64,000 bases of DNA, from contig JALWRC010000015.1 in assembly GCA_027080725.1 (NCBI GenBank), positions 28,463 through 92,462 on the forward strand. Reading direction: 5' to 3'. Shown one piece after another: positions 27,563 to 37,655 of this stretch. The stretch comes from Saprospiraceae bacterium (GTDB lineage: Bacteria > Bacteroidota > Bacteroidia > Chitinophagales > Saprospiraceae). The position numbers and the translations under genes were made by a program. Below the pieces are notes generated by a model. It was given only the letters and a program-made list of their open reading frames with translations, did no database searches and was not told the DNA's origin. The stretch's first letter is position 1, and every line of letters begins with the position of its first letter.

Positions 27563-30500
27563 ATGAAACCTTCTGCTACAAACTTATCACTTTTACTCAT
27601 TACATGCATGATTAATTTTTCGCTTCTAATGTCTTGTTCAGATTCTTCCCATTCCAATCAGGCAGTAAAAGTCACAACATCATCTGTGAAAGCTGAACCA
27701 ATATTTGAAAAACTGCCACCAAGACAAACCGGAGTAACCTTTGTCAATAAGTGTATAGAAACACCAACGTTCAATTATTTGTATTGGTCCTCAATGTATA
27801 TGGGAGGAGGAATAGGCATTGCCGACTTTAATAATGACGGTCTTTTAGATTTCTTTGCTACCGGCAACATCATGCCTTGTAAATTATATATCAATAAGGG
27901 AAACATGACATTTGAAGATGTTACCTCTCAATCCGGTATTAAGCCGGATGGCAAATGGTCTTTTGGTGTTGCCATTGGTGATGTAAATGGGGATGGTCTT
28001 CCGGATATTTACATTTCGAAAAATGGCCATAAACCTATACCTGAACTAAGAAAGAATATTTTATATCTAAATCTTGGCGGACTGAAGTTCAAGGATATAA
28101 CAGAAGAATCCGGCTTGGGAGATATGGGATTTAGTACCCAATCCACCTTTTTTGATTACGACAATGATGGAGACCTAGATTTGTATGTTGGCAATCAACC
28201 ACCGGACAAACGACTGATCGGAAAACCCGAATTCGCAAATCAGAAGGGCCCGGATTATACTTCTGACCACCTTTACAAAAATGATGGAACAGGACATTTT
28301 ATCGATGTTACCAAGGAAGCCGGATTGCAAAATTGGGCCTACACCTTAAATATTTTGGCCACAGATATCAATGAAGATGGCCGGACTGACCTATACATCA
28401 CTAACGACTACGCCGAACCGGACTACATCTACATCAACAACGGTAACGGAACATTTACCGAATCGCTTGATAAATATGTCAAACACATCTGCAACTTTGC
28501 AATGGGCAGCGATGTGGGAGATATCAACAACGATGGGTTTCAGGACATCGGAGCATTGGACATGTCTGCTTCTGATCACTATCGCTCCAAAACCAATATG
28601 AGAGCCATGAATACGGAAGCCTTTTGGAAAAATGTCGAAAAGGGCAACTATTATCAATATATGACCAATACGCTCCAACTCAATACCGGAGTGGGGAAAT
28701 TTCAAGAAATTGCTCATTATGCCCATATGGCTTATACGGATTGGAGTTGGTCATTGTTAATGGCTGACTTTGACAATGATGGGTGGAAGGATATTTTTAT
28801 CACCAATGGGGTCTATCGGGATGTCCGAAACAACGACTTCGATAGTTTTGGGAGATTTCTTAATAGCAAAGGGCATCATAGCTTTGATCCATTAAAGCTT
28901 CTTAAACAGATTCCACAAACCCCACTTCCCAACCGCTTTTACCACAACCAACACAACTATGAATTTAAAGAAAAAGCAAAGGATGTAGGATTAGGACAAC
29001 CTGGGTTTTCCCAGGGAGCAGCCTATGCGGATTTTGATAATGATGGAGATTTGGATTTGATTGTCAATAATCTTGGGGACACTTTATCTGTATATAAAAA
29101 TAATACTCCCAACACAAATCACTATCTCAATATCCGCCTAAAGGGAAAAGGTAAAAATAAGTTTGCCCTAGGAACACATATCAAAGCCTATTTTAATGAT
29201 CAGGTTCAAATACGAGAGCATATATTAACCCGAGGTTATTTATCCAGCTCTAGCCCGATTGTCCATTTTGGCCTTGGAAAAGCAACCGCTATTGACAAGT
29301 TGGATATCATTTGGCCGGACAATACCGTTACTACCCTCCACCATGTAAAAGGGGACCAAATGCTCGTCATAGACCAATCCAAGGAAAAAACCTCCCCCTA
29401 CCAAAAAGCCCCTCTACCCACCCCATTAATGGTCGAAAAGACAGCCCGGTCAGGCATTGACTTCGTTCACAAGGAGAATGCATTTAATGATTTTGCGAGA
29501 GAAGTCTTGCTTCCGCAGAAAGAATCTCAAAATGGGCCAAAAATGGCCAAAGGAGATGTCAATGAGGATGGACTGGAAGACGTATTTATCGGAGGGGCGA
29601 TTGGCCAAAGCGGAAGACTTTATCTCCAGGGAAGTAATGGACAATTTCATGCCGGACCCTCACAGCCTTGGTCTTCAGATAAGAGCTACGAGGATATAGG
29701 TGCAGTGTTTTTTGATGCGGACGGGGATAAGGACCTGGATCTGTATGTGGTGAGCGGAGGTAGCGAATTTGACCCCGGAGACCGGCATTACCAGGATCGG
29801 CTCTACATCAATAAAGGCAATGGCAACTTCACTAAAGCAAAAGCGGGAACGCTTCCGAAAATAGATCAAAGCGGTTCTGTCGTGTTAGCAAATGACATGG
29901 ATGCCGATGGGGATTTGGACCTCTTTGTCGGAGGCCGCATCATACCGGGAAAATATCCTTATCCCCCAAAGAGTTATTACCTCCAGAATAACGGTGGAAA
30001 GTTTGTCGACAAAACCGAAGAACTCGCCCCTGATTTCATCCGGTTGGGCCTTGTAACCGATGCCGTTTTTGTGGATATCAATGGAGACCATACCGATGAC
30101 CTTGTCGCTCTGGGAGAGTGGATGCCCATCACCGTATTGATCAATAACCATGGGAAATTTGCCGACAAGACAGCGGATTACGGTTGGCAAAATTCGAGAA
30201 GCTGGTGGTGGAGCCTCGCTACAGATGATATCAACCGAGATGGACGGCCGGACTTTGTGTTTGGCTGTATGGGGAAGAATCACAAGTTCAACAAAGCCTC
30301 TAAGGAGAAACCATTTGAAGTATTTGGAGAAGACTTTGATGGAGACGGGGTCAATGATGTCGTTCTGGCCAAGCATTACAAAGATAAACTGGTACCTACG
30401 CGAGGGAAAGACTGCTCTTCTGAGGAGATGCCGTTTATTAAGGACAAATTTCCCACCTATGACGCCTTTGCCAAAGCGAGTATCTACAATATTCTACCGG

Positions 30501-30913
30501 AAGACAAGATAAAGAAAGCCCTTCACTACAAAATTACGGATTTTCATAGCAAGTTGGCTTTGAGTACACCTGAGGGGGGGTATGAAATGGTGGACCTTCC
30601 GCCGGAATGCCAATTTGCTCCGATAAGAAGCCTCCGGTTTGTCAATATAGATGAGGATCCGGAGTTGGAACTTATCGGCTGCGGAAACTTATATCCCGCC
30701 GAAGTGGAAACAGTACGTCATGATGCGGGAATCGGGTTTGTACTGGATATCAAAAACAAAGGGCAGGAACTCCATTGGTTGCCTCCATCAAAAACCGGAC
30801 TTATGGCAGATAAAGATGCACGTTCCTTGCGCATTCTCAATGACCGGTGGATCGTAATCTCCAACAATAACGATGGCGTACAAGTGTATGAGATAAACCG
30901 AAAAGAAATCTGA
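27563..30913 (+). CDS. Large FG-GAP/VCBS-repeat lipoprotein with ASPIC/UnbV domain
   Basis: An 1116-residue lipoprotein (signal ending LLMSC, lipobox Cys25). It carries many calcium-binding FG-GAP/VCBS units of the form DFNNDGLLDFFATGN, DVNGDGLPDIYISKNG, DYDNDGDLDLYVGN, first in about 80-520 and again in about 650-900. Between them at about 540-610 is an ASPIC/UnbV-like segment (GTHIKAYFNDQVQIREHI, FGLGKATAIDKLDIIWPD). These CRTAC1-like proteins are abundant in Bacteroidota and are often found near SusCD systems, but none is here. Likely an integrin-like surface propeller; no ligand can be named. It has its own promoter and is monocistronic. Confidence 0.9.
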   Translation: MKPSATNLSLLLITCMINFSLLMSCSDSSHSNQAVKVTTSSVKAEPIFEKLPPRQTGVTFVNKCIETPTFNYLYWSSMYMGGGIGIADFNNDGLLDFFATGNIMPCKLYINKGNMTFEDVTSQSGIKPDGKWSFGVAIGDVNGDGLPDIYISKNGHKPIPELRKNILYLNLGGLKFKDITEESGLGDMGFSTQSTFFDYDNDGDLDLYVGNQPPDKRLIGKPEFANQKGPDYTSDHLYKNDGTGHFIDVTKEAGLQNWAYTLNILATDINEDGRTDLYITNDYAEPDYIYINNGNGTFTESLDKYVKHICNFAMGSDVGDINNDGFQDIGALDMSASDHYRSKTNMRAMNTEAFWKNVEKGNYYQYMTNTLQLNTGVGKFQEIAHYAHMAYTDWSWSLLMADFDNDGWKDIFITNGVYRDVRNNDFDSFGRFLNSKGHHSFDPLKLLKQIPQTPLPNRFYHNQHNYEFKEKAKDVGLGQPGFSQGAAYADFDNDGDLDLIVNNLGDTLSVYKNNTPNTNHYLNIRLKGKGKNKFALGTHIKAYFNDQVQIREHILTRGYLSSSSPIVHFGLGKATAIDKLDIIWPDNTVTTLHHVKGDQMLVIDQSKEKTSPYQKAPLPTPLMVEKTARSGIDFVHKENAFNDFAREVLLPQKESQNGPKMAKGDVNEDGLEDVFIGGAIGQSGRLYLQGSNGQFHAGPSQPWSSDKSYEDIGAVFFDADGDKDLDLYVVSGGSEFDPGDRHYQDRLYINKGNGNFTKAKAGTLPKIDQSGSVVLANDMDADGDLDLFVGGRIIPGKYPYPPKSYYLQNNGGKFVDKTEELAPDFIRLGLVTDAVFVDINGDHTDDLVALGEWMPITVLINNHGKFADKTADYGWQNSRSWWWSLATDDINRDGRPDFVFGCMGKNHKFNKASKEKPFEVFGEDFDGDGVNDVVLAKHYKDKLVPTRGKDCSSEEMPFIKDKFPTYDAFAKASIYNILPEDKIKKALHYKITDFHSKLALSTPEGGYEMVDLPPECQFAPIRSLRFVNIDEDPELELIGCGNLYPAEVETVRHDAGIGFVLDIKNKGQELHWLPPSKTGLMADKDARSLRILNDRWIVISNNNDGVQVYEINRKEI
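30581..30590 (+). repeat. TATGAAATGG word, copy 5
   Basis: Inside the FG-GAP gene, reading Tyr-Glu-Met; GG before and T after the word. Confidence 0.7.
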
Positions 30914-30982
30914 GGATATTGAGACAAACTGTCTGTCTCCATGGTTATTCCCTACTATTGAGGCGTTTTGTGCAGAGGCCAC

Positions 30983-31690
30983 TTACTTCTCTCCGCACAT
31001 GATTTCCGTTTTATCTCCACTTATTTTTGGAGAGAGGTAGGGGATACCTAAGTTGAGTCCACGAACTATAAATAACAGACCAAACAAAAACAGCAAGTAA
31101 GGAACAAATCTTTGCATTCTGGTCCGGACGGATGCGCTTATCTTATGAGATATCATGGGGAGGATTGTCATGACAGGCAAGGTGCCCAAACCAAAGAACA
31201 ACATAAAAATAATGCTGTCTATCACACCTCCAAACGGAACAGAAGCAAGTCCTGCTGTCATGACCATACCACACGGGAGTAGCCCGTTGAACAGTCCAAT
31301 AGTAAACAAAGAGGCATTGGAGCCATCATTAAACTGCCGGGTAAGCCTTTTGGTAATCGACTGGCCAAAAGATGATGTGATGCTTGTAAAAGGGTTGACC
31401 CTGGATAAGAATGCCGGTGCGATGACGGATAAGATGAGTATAAGCCCGATGGTGATGCTTGTCCACTGCAACATATCTGCCATCCGTAGGCCGGTCCCAA
31501 ACAAGCCAAACAAGAATCCAATACTCATATACGAAAGAACACGACCGGAATTATAAATCATTGTCCCAACCAATCGTCCCAACCTATTGGTTGTGCTCAG
31601 AGGGATAATAAGTGCGATGGGCCCACACATGCCGATACAATGCAGATTGCCCAACAAACCGATGAGAAATGCCATGGTCAACATTTCCAT
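30983..31690 (-). CDS. TauE/SafE-type membrane protein of the cbb3 cluster
   Basis: A 235-residue membrane protein with about six helices. The start MAFLIGLLGNLHCIGMCGPI is the signature of the 'sulfite exporter TauE/SafE' group that follows fixH/ccoG in cbb3 clusters; the GMCGP motif is typical of this copper- or biogenesis-linked subgroup. Another conserved segment is NGLLPCGMVM (about 139-148). It is 3 bp downstream of fixH, so it is part of that transcript. A role in cbb3 copper supply or assembly is inferred from context. Confidence 0.85.
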   Translation of the reverse strand: MEMLTMAFLIGLLGNLHCIGMCGPIALIIPLSTTNRLGRLVGTMIYNSGRVLSYMSIGFLFGLFGTGLRMADMLQWTSITIGLILILSVIAPAFLSRVNPFTSITSSFGQSITKRLTRQFNDGSNASLFTIGLFNGLLPCGMVMTAGLASVPFGGVIDSIIFMLFFGLGTLPVMTILPMISHKISASVRTRMQRFVPYLLFLFGLLFIVRGLNLGIPYLSPKISGDKTEIMCGEK

Positions 31691-31693
31691 AAC

Positions 31694-32137
31694 TTAGAGC
31701 CATATTTGTTTTTCCCAGTAGTAGGATGCCCCTTGTTTCTCCCACGTAAGTTTCACAGTATAGGCTCCGCGCTTCAATCCATTTAATGGGATCACGAGTT
31801 GTCCGTCGAGGATAGACGGAGCCATATCAAATCGCTTGTCCAAGCGTTGATTATCCGGTCGATACAAATGAATCACTCCCTTGGCACCTTGTAGCGCTGA
31901 TCGATTGGAGAAGGAGATTACCATTTGACTTTGTGGTTTATCTATGTGTAACTGCATGCCCAAGTTCTTCGCGCGCTCTATCGCATCAATGGTCTTTTGA
32001 TAATGCACTTCTTTCTCATAATACTCCGGTGAGACCAGGTCTGTATCATTATGAAATGCCCTATATACCAAGGACAAAATTCCAACCATAAAAACAGCCA
32101 TGAATACAGCGATTCCGGTACCCCAATTCCACTTCAT
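31694..32137 (-). CDS. FixH family protein
   Basis: A 147-residue protein with one N-terminal membrane helix (about 7-28) and a periplasmic beta domain, matching FixH/CcoH-type cbb3 assembly factors. Visible conserved parts are YRAFHNDTDLVSPEYYEKE (about 26-44) and the C-terminal beta strands GAYTVKLTWEKQG. It lies between ccoG (10 bp) and the TauE/SafE-like gene (3 bp). Confidence 0.88.
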   Translation of the reverse strand: MKWNWGTGIAVFMAVFMVGILSLVYRAFHNDTDLVSPEYYEKEVHYQKTIDAIERAKNLGMQLHIDKPQSQMVISFSNRSALQGAKGVIHLYRPDNQRLDKRFDMAPSILDGQLVIPLNGLKRGAYTVKLTWEKQGASYYWEKQIWL

Positions 32138-32147
32138 ATCTTATTAT

Positions 32148-33548
32148 TTATAATAATGGTCCAAGAAAGATGACTTTTTCTCTACTTATCCGTTTGCCAT
32201 TTCCATAAATAATCACATAGACTTTATTCTTGCCCCTCTTCACCTTCGATGTATCAAGAATCAGTACAAACTTACCATGGGTCAGTGACTCTTTTGGCAG
32301 TCGTATTTTGTCTCCTACTACCTTTACTTCTCCTTCGTAACCCTTGTCTAATTTTATATCAATATCATAATCCTTCCTCGTTTTGTTGACGATGGATACA
32401 TCATAAAAGTTGGCAATCTTACCTCCCTCCATAGCCCGTTGGGTCGTACCGGGAGAACGTGTTACGATTACGGAAAAGTCATGGCGGTTGACTAATAAAA
32501 ACCCTAATACTCCCAGCAAAAACACCAAAACGACAGAATAAAAACCATCTCTTGCAGTAAACTTGAATCGCTGACCCTTTTTAATTCCATTGATCGAATC
32601 ATATCGTATGAGTCCCCTGTCAAACCCTACCTTATCCATTATCGAGTCACAGGCATCTATACAAGCTGTACAATTAACACACTCCAATTGGGTGCCGTTG
32701 CGAATATCTATACCGGTCGGGCAGACATGTACACACTGTTTACAGTCGATACAATCACCATAACCCAACGCCTTCCGGTCTTCACCCTTCTTGAAGCGCG
32801 CTCTATTCTCCCCTCTAATAAAGTCATATGCCACTACGATAGATTGTTCATCGAGCAAGACCCCTTGCAGTCTCCCGTATGGACAAATAGTCGTACATAC
32901 TTGTTCTCGTAAAAAAGCGAAGACCCCATAAAACAAAAGCGTAAAGATGATGATTCCCACCAGGCCGGTAAGATGGTTCATCGGATTATCCGTCTGTATT
33001 TTCCAAAGCTCTTCTGCTCCGATAATATACGATAAAAAGGTATTGGCTATCAGAAATGAGATAGCGAGAAATATAGCGTGCTTGAGCGTCTTTTTGATGA
33101 TTTTTTCTCTGTTCCAGGGTTGTTTGTTGAGTTTTTTTTGCTTGGTCCAGTCGCCTTCTATCCAATACTCTATCGGACGAAAAATCATCTCCATAAAAAT
33201 GGTCTGAGGACATACCCACCCACAAAATACACGACCATAAATTATGGTAAAGACGACGATGAAGATCACAGCCGTAATCATAGCAATAGCAAAAATATAG
33301 AAGTCTTGCGGCCAAAATATATTGCCGAAAATAATAAACTTCCTATGGATAATATCAAATAGCAACAGCGGCTCTCCTTTATACTTAACATGCGGAGCAA
33401 TCAACAGAAAAGCCACTAACAAGAAAGCCAGGATCCTTCTCCAATTGTAATAGCGACCGGAGGGTTTCTTGGGGTAAACCCAAATACGCTTTCCCTCTTT
33501 GGTCACGGTTGCGATAGAGTCCCTAAAAGCTTCGTTGGATTGAGACAT
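32148..33548 (-). CDS. ccoG: Cytochrome cbb3 oxidase accessory protein CcoG
   Basis: A 466-residue membrane iron-sulfur protein (CcoG/RdxA/FixG), which reduces copper for delivery to the cbb3 catalytic subunit. It has N-terminal helices, the membrane Cys motif CGWVCPQTIFMEMIF (about 110-124), two 4Fe-4S clusters in CIDCKQCVHVCPTGID and CVNCTACIDACDS (about 262-300), and a C-terminal Ig-like domain (about 370-466). It is the first gene after the ccoP terminator. Confidence 0.95.
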   Translation of the reverse strand: MSQSNEAFRDSIATVTKEGKRIWVYPKKPSGRYYNWRRILAFLLVAFLLIAPHVKYKGEPLLLFDIIHRKFIIFGNIFWPQDFYIFAIAMITAVIFIVVFTIIYGRVFCGWVCPQTIFMEMIFRPIEYWIEGDWTKQKKLNKQPWNREKIIKKTLKHAIFLAISFLIANTFLSYIIGAEELWKIQTDNPMNHLTGLVGIIIFTLLFYGVFAFLREQVCTTICPYGRLQGVLLDEQSIVVAYDFIRGENRARFKKGEDRKALGYGDCIDCKQCVHVCPTGIDIRNGTQLECVNCTACIDACDSIMDKVGFDRGLIRYDSINGIKKGQRFKFTARDGFYSVVLVFLLGVLGFLLVNRHDFSVIVTRSPGTTQRAMEGGKIANFYDVSIVNKTRKDYDIDIKLDKGYEGEVKVVGDKIRLPKESLTHGKFVLILDTSKVKRGKNKVYVIIYGNGKRISREKVIFLGPLL

Positions 33549-33573
33549 GATATTGACTGGTTTTAAACAAAAC

Positions 33574-33609
33574 GGGGTAAGAGAATAAGCACGGTGACCC
33601 TCTTACCCC
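33574..33609 (-). terminator. Terminator after ccoP
   Basis: GGGGTAAGAG pairs perfectly with CTCTTACCCC (10 bp). On the minus strand it is followed by GTTTTGTTT. It separates the cbb3 structural genes from ccoG-fixH. Confidence 0.75.
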
Positions 33610-33686
33610 AATATTTGTCATTACAAAAATAAAACAGGAGTTGTGGTAAATAGTTTATTCATTCTCCTGTCCAACTGTGATGGTGA

Positions 33687-35054
33687 TTACATTTTTTTAC
33701 CTTCTGGTGCCTTACCCCCTTCAGCGGGTTTAAGCGTCAGGATGTAAGAGGCCACTTGTTGGATTTCGACCGGAGAAAGACTAGCTCCCCCCATCGGTGG
33801 CATTCCTTTATCCGTTCCATCCTTTATGGTATGAAAAATAGTTTTAATATCATTGCCGTAAATCCATGAATCATCGGTCAAGTTGGGCCCTATGAGTCCC
33901 CCTCCGTCTTTTTTATGACAAGTGAAGCAATTGCCCTTCTTTTCAAAGATACTTTTACCCGCACTAAGCGACTTTTCATCGGTCAAGGCAGTTAAGTCAT
34001 CCATATTTATTTGCGGTACATGCTCCTTGACATAAGCAGCTACTTGTGCATCTGCAATTGCCATGCTCTTTTCATACTCCTCAATCTGTAAGTCACTTGT
34101 TTTTAATATATGATAGTTGAATATATACACTACCCCAAAGATAATAGTAGTATAAAACAACCACAACCACCAAGGCGGGAGCGAATTGTCCAATTCCCGG
34201 ATACCGTCGTAGTCATGATCCATGAGGATGGACTCCTCTTCGTCGATAGATACCGCATCGGTCAGGGCATGAATAATCGAAGACTCTTTTATCGCAGCAG
34301 CTTTGGATCCATACACTTCTTTTGTCATTCGGTCAAGAAGGGATTTCAGGTAAAGCAGCACACCCAATAGTATGACGATAACTCCTATAAGAATATAAAT
34401 ATCCACCTTGGTAATATGGTCCAACCAGGGGAGGAAAGTCGAACTCTGTGCCTGTCCCGCTGAAGGGTATAAAAGGCCCAAACCCAGCAACACTAAGACA
34501 GTAGCTGCTTTATTCAAGCGTTGACTCTTCTTCATGAGATTCCCCAATGCTTTGACCACTGCCAGCATGGCAATCAATATGAGTGCCAACAGGAATAACA
34601 ACAAAATAGTGACAATCTTATTGGTCGTAGGGTTGTCTTTGACTACAGGGGTAACAGCAACTTTGGTTGCTTTAGCGACCTTCTTTTGGGGAACCGGCGG
34701 AGCCCAATTTTTCATATATGAAATGATCGCGTCAATTTCCGCATCCTTTAAGTCCGGATTTGGGGTCATAGAAGCCGGTGAAAAATCCCAAATTGCCTCC
34801 GCCATCTTGGATTTTCCGGATTCCTTTAAGGCCGTCGGATCTTTAATCCATTCCTTTAATAAATCCCCCTCTCCGGCATCTTCCCACTTCTTTACTACCC
34901 CTTTAAGCGCAGGCCCCACGAGCTTTTGCTTCATATTATGACAAGCAGCACATCGTGATTTGAATAGTTTTTTACCATCCTGACTTACTCCCTGTCCTAC
35001 GATAACCATAGAGAAAAGGGCCATAAGAAATAAGCGATTATATTTTTTTAGCAT
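33687..35054 (-). CDS. ccoP: cbb3 oxidase subunit III (CcoP) with extra N-terminal cytochrome c domain
   Basis: Diheme electron-entry subunit. From the ATG at 35054 the protein has 455 residues (another ATG at 35063 adds three). It has a signal peptide, then a first class I cytochrome c domain with CAACH near residue 36, a helix at about 150-172, a second at about 215-240, a CcoP-type N-terminal domain with the helix WLWLFYTTIIFGVVYIFNYH (about 298-317), and a second heme domain with CFTCH near residue 377. Normal CcoP has two heme domains at its C-terminus; here one is moved to the N-terminus. It lies 18 bp after the ccoQ-like gene. Confidence 0.9.
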   Translation of the reverse strand: MLKKYNRLFLMALFSMVIVGQGVSQDGKKLFKSRCAACHNMKQKLVGPALKGVVKKWEDAGEGDLLKEWIKDPTALKESGKSKMAEAIWDFSPASMTPNPDLKDAEIDAIISYMKNWAPPVPQKKVAKATKVAVTPVVKDNPTTNKIVTILLLFLLALILIAMLAVVKALGNLMKKSQRLNKAATVLVLLGLGLLYPSAGQAQSSTFLPWLDHITKVDIYILIGVIVILLGVLLYLKSLLDRMTKEVYGSKAAAIKESSIIHALTDAVSIDEEESILMDHDYDGIRELDNSLPPWWLWLFYTTIIFGVVYIFNYHILKTSDLQIEEYEKSMAIADAQVAAYVKEHVPQINMDDLTALTDEKSLSAGKSIFEKKGNCFTCHKKDGGGLIGPNLTDDSWIYGNDIKTIFHTIKDGTDKGMPPMGGASLSPVEIQQVASYILTLKPAEGGKAPEGKKM

Positions 35055-35072
35055 GAAATACATGATTGATAA

Positions 35073-35243
35073 TTATTTGTCGTTCAACGGAATATTTTTA
35101 ATTTCTTCAACAGTGGTATTATCCAAACGGACGACCCACCAAAAAAGCAGTACAAAAAAGACTACAAACACCAGTAATGAAAAGATGGGGTAGATGGTCG
35201 CACCATCCATGCCGTCAAATACCCCACTGACAAATCGCATCAT
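35073..35243 (-). CDS. CcoQ/FixQ-like small cbb3 subunit
   Basis: A 56-residue single-helix protein starting MMRFVSGVFDGMDGATIYP, with a membrane helix at about 18-38 (SLLVFVVFFVLLFWWVV) and a charged tail. Position between ccoNO (11 bp) and ccoP (18 bp) and size match CcoQ. Sequence identity of such small subunits is low, so the call rests on context and topology. Confidence 0.8.
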   Translation of the reverse strand: MMRFVSGVFDGMDGATIYPIFSLLVFVVFFVLLFWWVVRLDNTTVEEIKNIPLNDK

Positions 35244-35254
35244 AACTCTATGTT

Positions 35255-37417
35255 TTATTTGTTTTCGATATCTGTACCCAATCTCTGCAGGTAAGCGATC
35301 ACGGCAATAATCTCCTTTTTGCTAAGAGATTCCAATTTTTCCTGAGAATATTGCTCGTTATTAATCTTAGCATTCTCCTCCAAGATGTCCTTTGCTACTT
35401 CTGTCGCTTGTGCACTCAAATCATCCTTAGCGATATCTTCATATCCATCGTCGTATGGGACACCAAGAGTGCGGAGTGTCGAAATCTTAGAGCTCAGATG
35501 CTCTGTACTCAAATCATCTTCCAGTAGCCAGGGATAAGCGGGCATTACGGAACCTTGAGAAGTAACCTTTGGTAAGTTTAAGTGATTAAAGTGCCAGTAG
35601 TTACTCTTCTTTAGCTTTTTGGTTCCTTCTCTGGCCAAATCCGGACCAGTACGTTTGGATCCCCATTGGAAGGGGTGATCATAGACAAATTCACCCGGTT
35701 TGGAGTACTCCCCATACCGTGCAGTCTCAAAACGTAGGGGGCGTACCATTTGAGAATGACACAAATAACATCCTTCCCTAACGTAAATATCTCTCCCTTG
35801 CAATTCCAATGGAGTGAGCGGTTTAACACTTGAGATGGTAGGAATATTGGACTTTACTGTCAGCAAAGGAACAATCTCTACGATGCCCCCTATCGCCACA
35901 ACAATAATCGATAAAATCAAGAACTGCACCGGTCTTCTCTCCAACTGATGATGCCAGTATTCGCCTTTCGGCGCATTGTAGGTCTTTGTTAACGCAGGAG
36001 CTTCGACTTCTTCCTCCGCCACAAAATGCCCCTTCTTTATCGTCATTATCAAGTTGTACGTCATAATCAGTGCGCCGGTCAAATAAATCAATCCACCCAA
36101 TGATCTCAGTATATACAGAGGATGCAATGTGGTCACTGTGTCGATAAACTTATGTGTTAACTCTCCCGTAGGCTCAAACTGTTGCCACATCAGGCCTTGT
36201 ACCCATCCAGCCCAGTACATCGGAATGGCCCAAAGCAAAATTCCTAAAGTCGCAATCCAAAAATGAACATTGGCCAACTTCATCGAATAAATCTTGGTGC
36301 GGTATAGCCTCGGGATCAACCAATACAACATACCAAAGGTCAACATACCATTCCATCCCAATCCTCCGATATGAACGTGGGCTACAATCCAATCCGTAAA
36401 GTGGGTGATAACATTGAAGGACTTTAAGGACAACATCGGCCCTTCGAAGGTGGACATACCATATGCGGTAATCGCCACCACCATAAATTTGAGCGTAACG
36501 TCATCTCTTACTTTGTCCCAGGCTCCCCTCAATGTCAATAGACCATTGAGCATTCCACCCCATGATGGTGCAATCAGCATCACTGAAAATACAACACCCA
36601 AAGACTGGGCCCAATCCGGTAATGCCGTATATAAAAGGTGGTGAGGTCCCGCCCAAATGTACAAGAATATCAACGCCCAAAAATGCACAATGGACAACTT
36701 GTACGAATAGATAGGACGATTGGCCGCCTTTGGTACAAAGTAATACATCAATCCCAAATAAGGCGTGGTGAGAAAGAATGCTACGGCATTATGTCCATAC
36801 CACCACTGAACCAATGCATCTTGTACCCCGGCATAAACCGGATAACTGTGCATTAATGAGGTAGGGATAGCGAGTGAATTGAATATGTGCAGTATCGCTA
36901 CCGTCACAAAGGTCGCTATGTAAAACCATATCGCCACATAAATATGGCGTACGCGTCGCACCAAAATGGTGGCAAACATATTCCATCCAAATACCACCCA
37001 TATGAGTGCTATCAGAATGTCAATCCACCAAACTAACTCCGCGTACTCCTTTCCTTGTGTATACCCCAACGGTAAAGTTAATGCTGCACAAAGAATGATA
37101 AACTGCCACCCCCAAAAATGAATATTACTCAGTTTGTCACTCCACATCCTTGTCTTCAAAAGACGCTGCAAGGAGTAATACACCCCGGTAAAAATCCCGT
37201 TGCCCACAAATGCAAAGATGATAGCATTGGTGTGCAATGGCCTCAACCTACCAAAGACCAGTATCTTGAAGCCCAAATACTCGTTAAACCAATTAGGGAA
37301 TGCTAACTGTAGGGCTACCGTCAACCCCACTAACATCCCCACTACGCCCCATGTAATTGTTGCAAATGCAAAATTCCGAACGGATACGTTGTCGTACTTA
37401 AATTTTTCTAATTCCAT
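35255..37417 (-). CDS. ccoNO: Fused cbb3 oxidase subunits I and II (CcoN-CcoO)
   Basis: Catalytic subunit of a proton-pumping, high-affinity cbb3 oxidase fused to its membrane-bound cytochrome c subunit. The 720-residue protein has 12 or more CcoN helices (residues about 15-470) including VQWWYGHNAVAFFLT (His ligand region), FTDWIVAHVHIGGLGWNG and NVHFWIATLGI, then a linker and the CcoO half with the heme-c motif EGCYLCHSQMVRPLRFE (about 545). Fusion of the two subunits is common in Bacteroidota. It starts one base after the ccoS stop. Confidence 0.95.
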   Translation of the reverse strand: MELEKFKYDNVSVRNFAFATITWGVVGMLVGLTVALQLAFPNWFNEYLGFKILVFGRLRPLHTNAIIFAFVGNGIFTGVYYSLQRLLKTRMWSDKLSNIHFWGWQFIILCAALTLPLGYTQGKEYAELVWWIDILIALIWVVFGWNMFATILVRRVRHIYVAIWFYIATFVTVAILHIFNSLAIPTSLMHSYPVYAGVQDALVQWWYGHNAVAFFLTTPYLGLMYYFVPKAANRPIYSYKLSIVHFWALIFLYIWAGPHHLLYTALPDWAQSLGVVFSVMLIAPSWGGMLNGLLTLRGAWDKVRDDVTLKFMVVAITAYGMSTFEGPMLSLKSFNVITHFTDWIVAHVHIGGLGWNGMLTFGMLYWLIPRLYRTKIYSMKLANVHFWIATLGILLWAIPMYWAGWVQGLMWQQFEPTGELTHKFIDTVTTLHPLYILRSLGGLIYLTGALIMTYNLIMTIKKGHFVAEEEVEAPALTKTYNAPKGEYWHHQLERRPVQFLILSIIVVAIGGIVEIVPLLTVKSNIPTISSVKPLTPLELQGRDIYVREGCYLCHSQMVRPLRFETARYGEYSKPGEFVYDHPFQWGSKRTGPDLAREGTKKLKKSNYWHFNHLNLPKVTSQGSVMPAYPWLLEDDLSTEHLSSKISTLRTLGVPYDDGYEDIAKDDLSAQATEVAKDILEENAKINNEQYSQEKLESLSKKEIIAVIAYLQRLGTDIENK

Positions 37418-37606
37418 TTATACAGATTTTGTTGGTTTGCTTCGGTTATCCTCTTCTTGCATTATCTCTTCTTCCTCAAAGAGTATGCGCATCGACGGAG
37501 CCTCATAATCGTCGTATTGGTTGTTCTTAGTCGCCCATATAAAGCTCGCTAAAAAACCCACTGCCAAAATAAAACTCACAGTCAATGTAATATATATAAC
37601 ACTCAT
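37418..37606 (-). CDS. ccoS: cbb3 oxidase assembly protein CcoS
   Basis: A 62-residue single-helix protein (MSVIYITLTVSFILAVGFLA) with an acidic tail (EAPSMRILFEEEEIM), the normal CcoS pattern; needed for cofactor insertion into CcoN. Its stop abuts the ATG of ccoNO, so the two are translationally coupled. Confidence 0.95.
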   Translation of the reverse strand: MSVIYITLTVSFILAVGFLASFIWATKNNQYDDYEAPSMRILFEEEEIMQEEDNRSKPTKSV

Positions 37607-37629
37607 TTAGCCTTTTCCCCTTTTGCGAG

Positions 37630-37637
37630 CAAAGGTA
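37630..37637 (-). promoter_or_regulatory. -7 promoter element of ccoS-ccoNO-ccoQ-ccoP (TACCTTTG)
   Basis: Perfect TAnnTTTG, 23 bp before the ccoS ATG. There is no TTTG at the -33 position; the Fur-like palindrome occupies it instead. Confidence 0.6.
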
Positions 37638-37655
37638 GTAATGAATCTTACTTAA

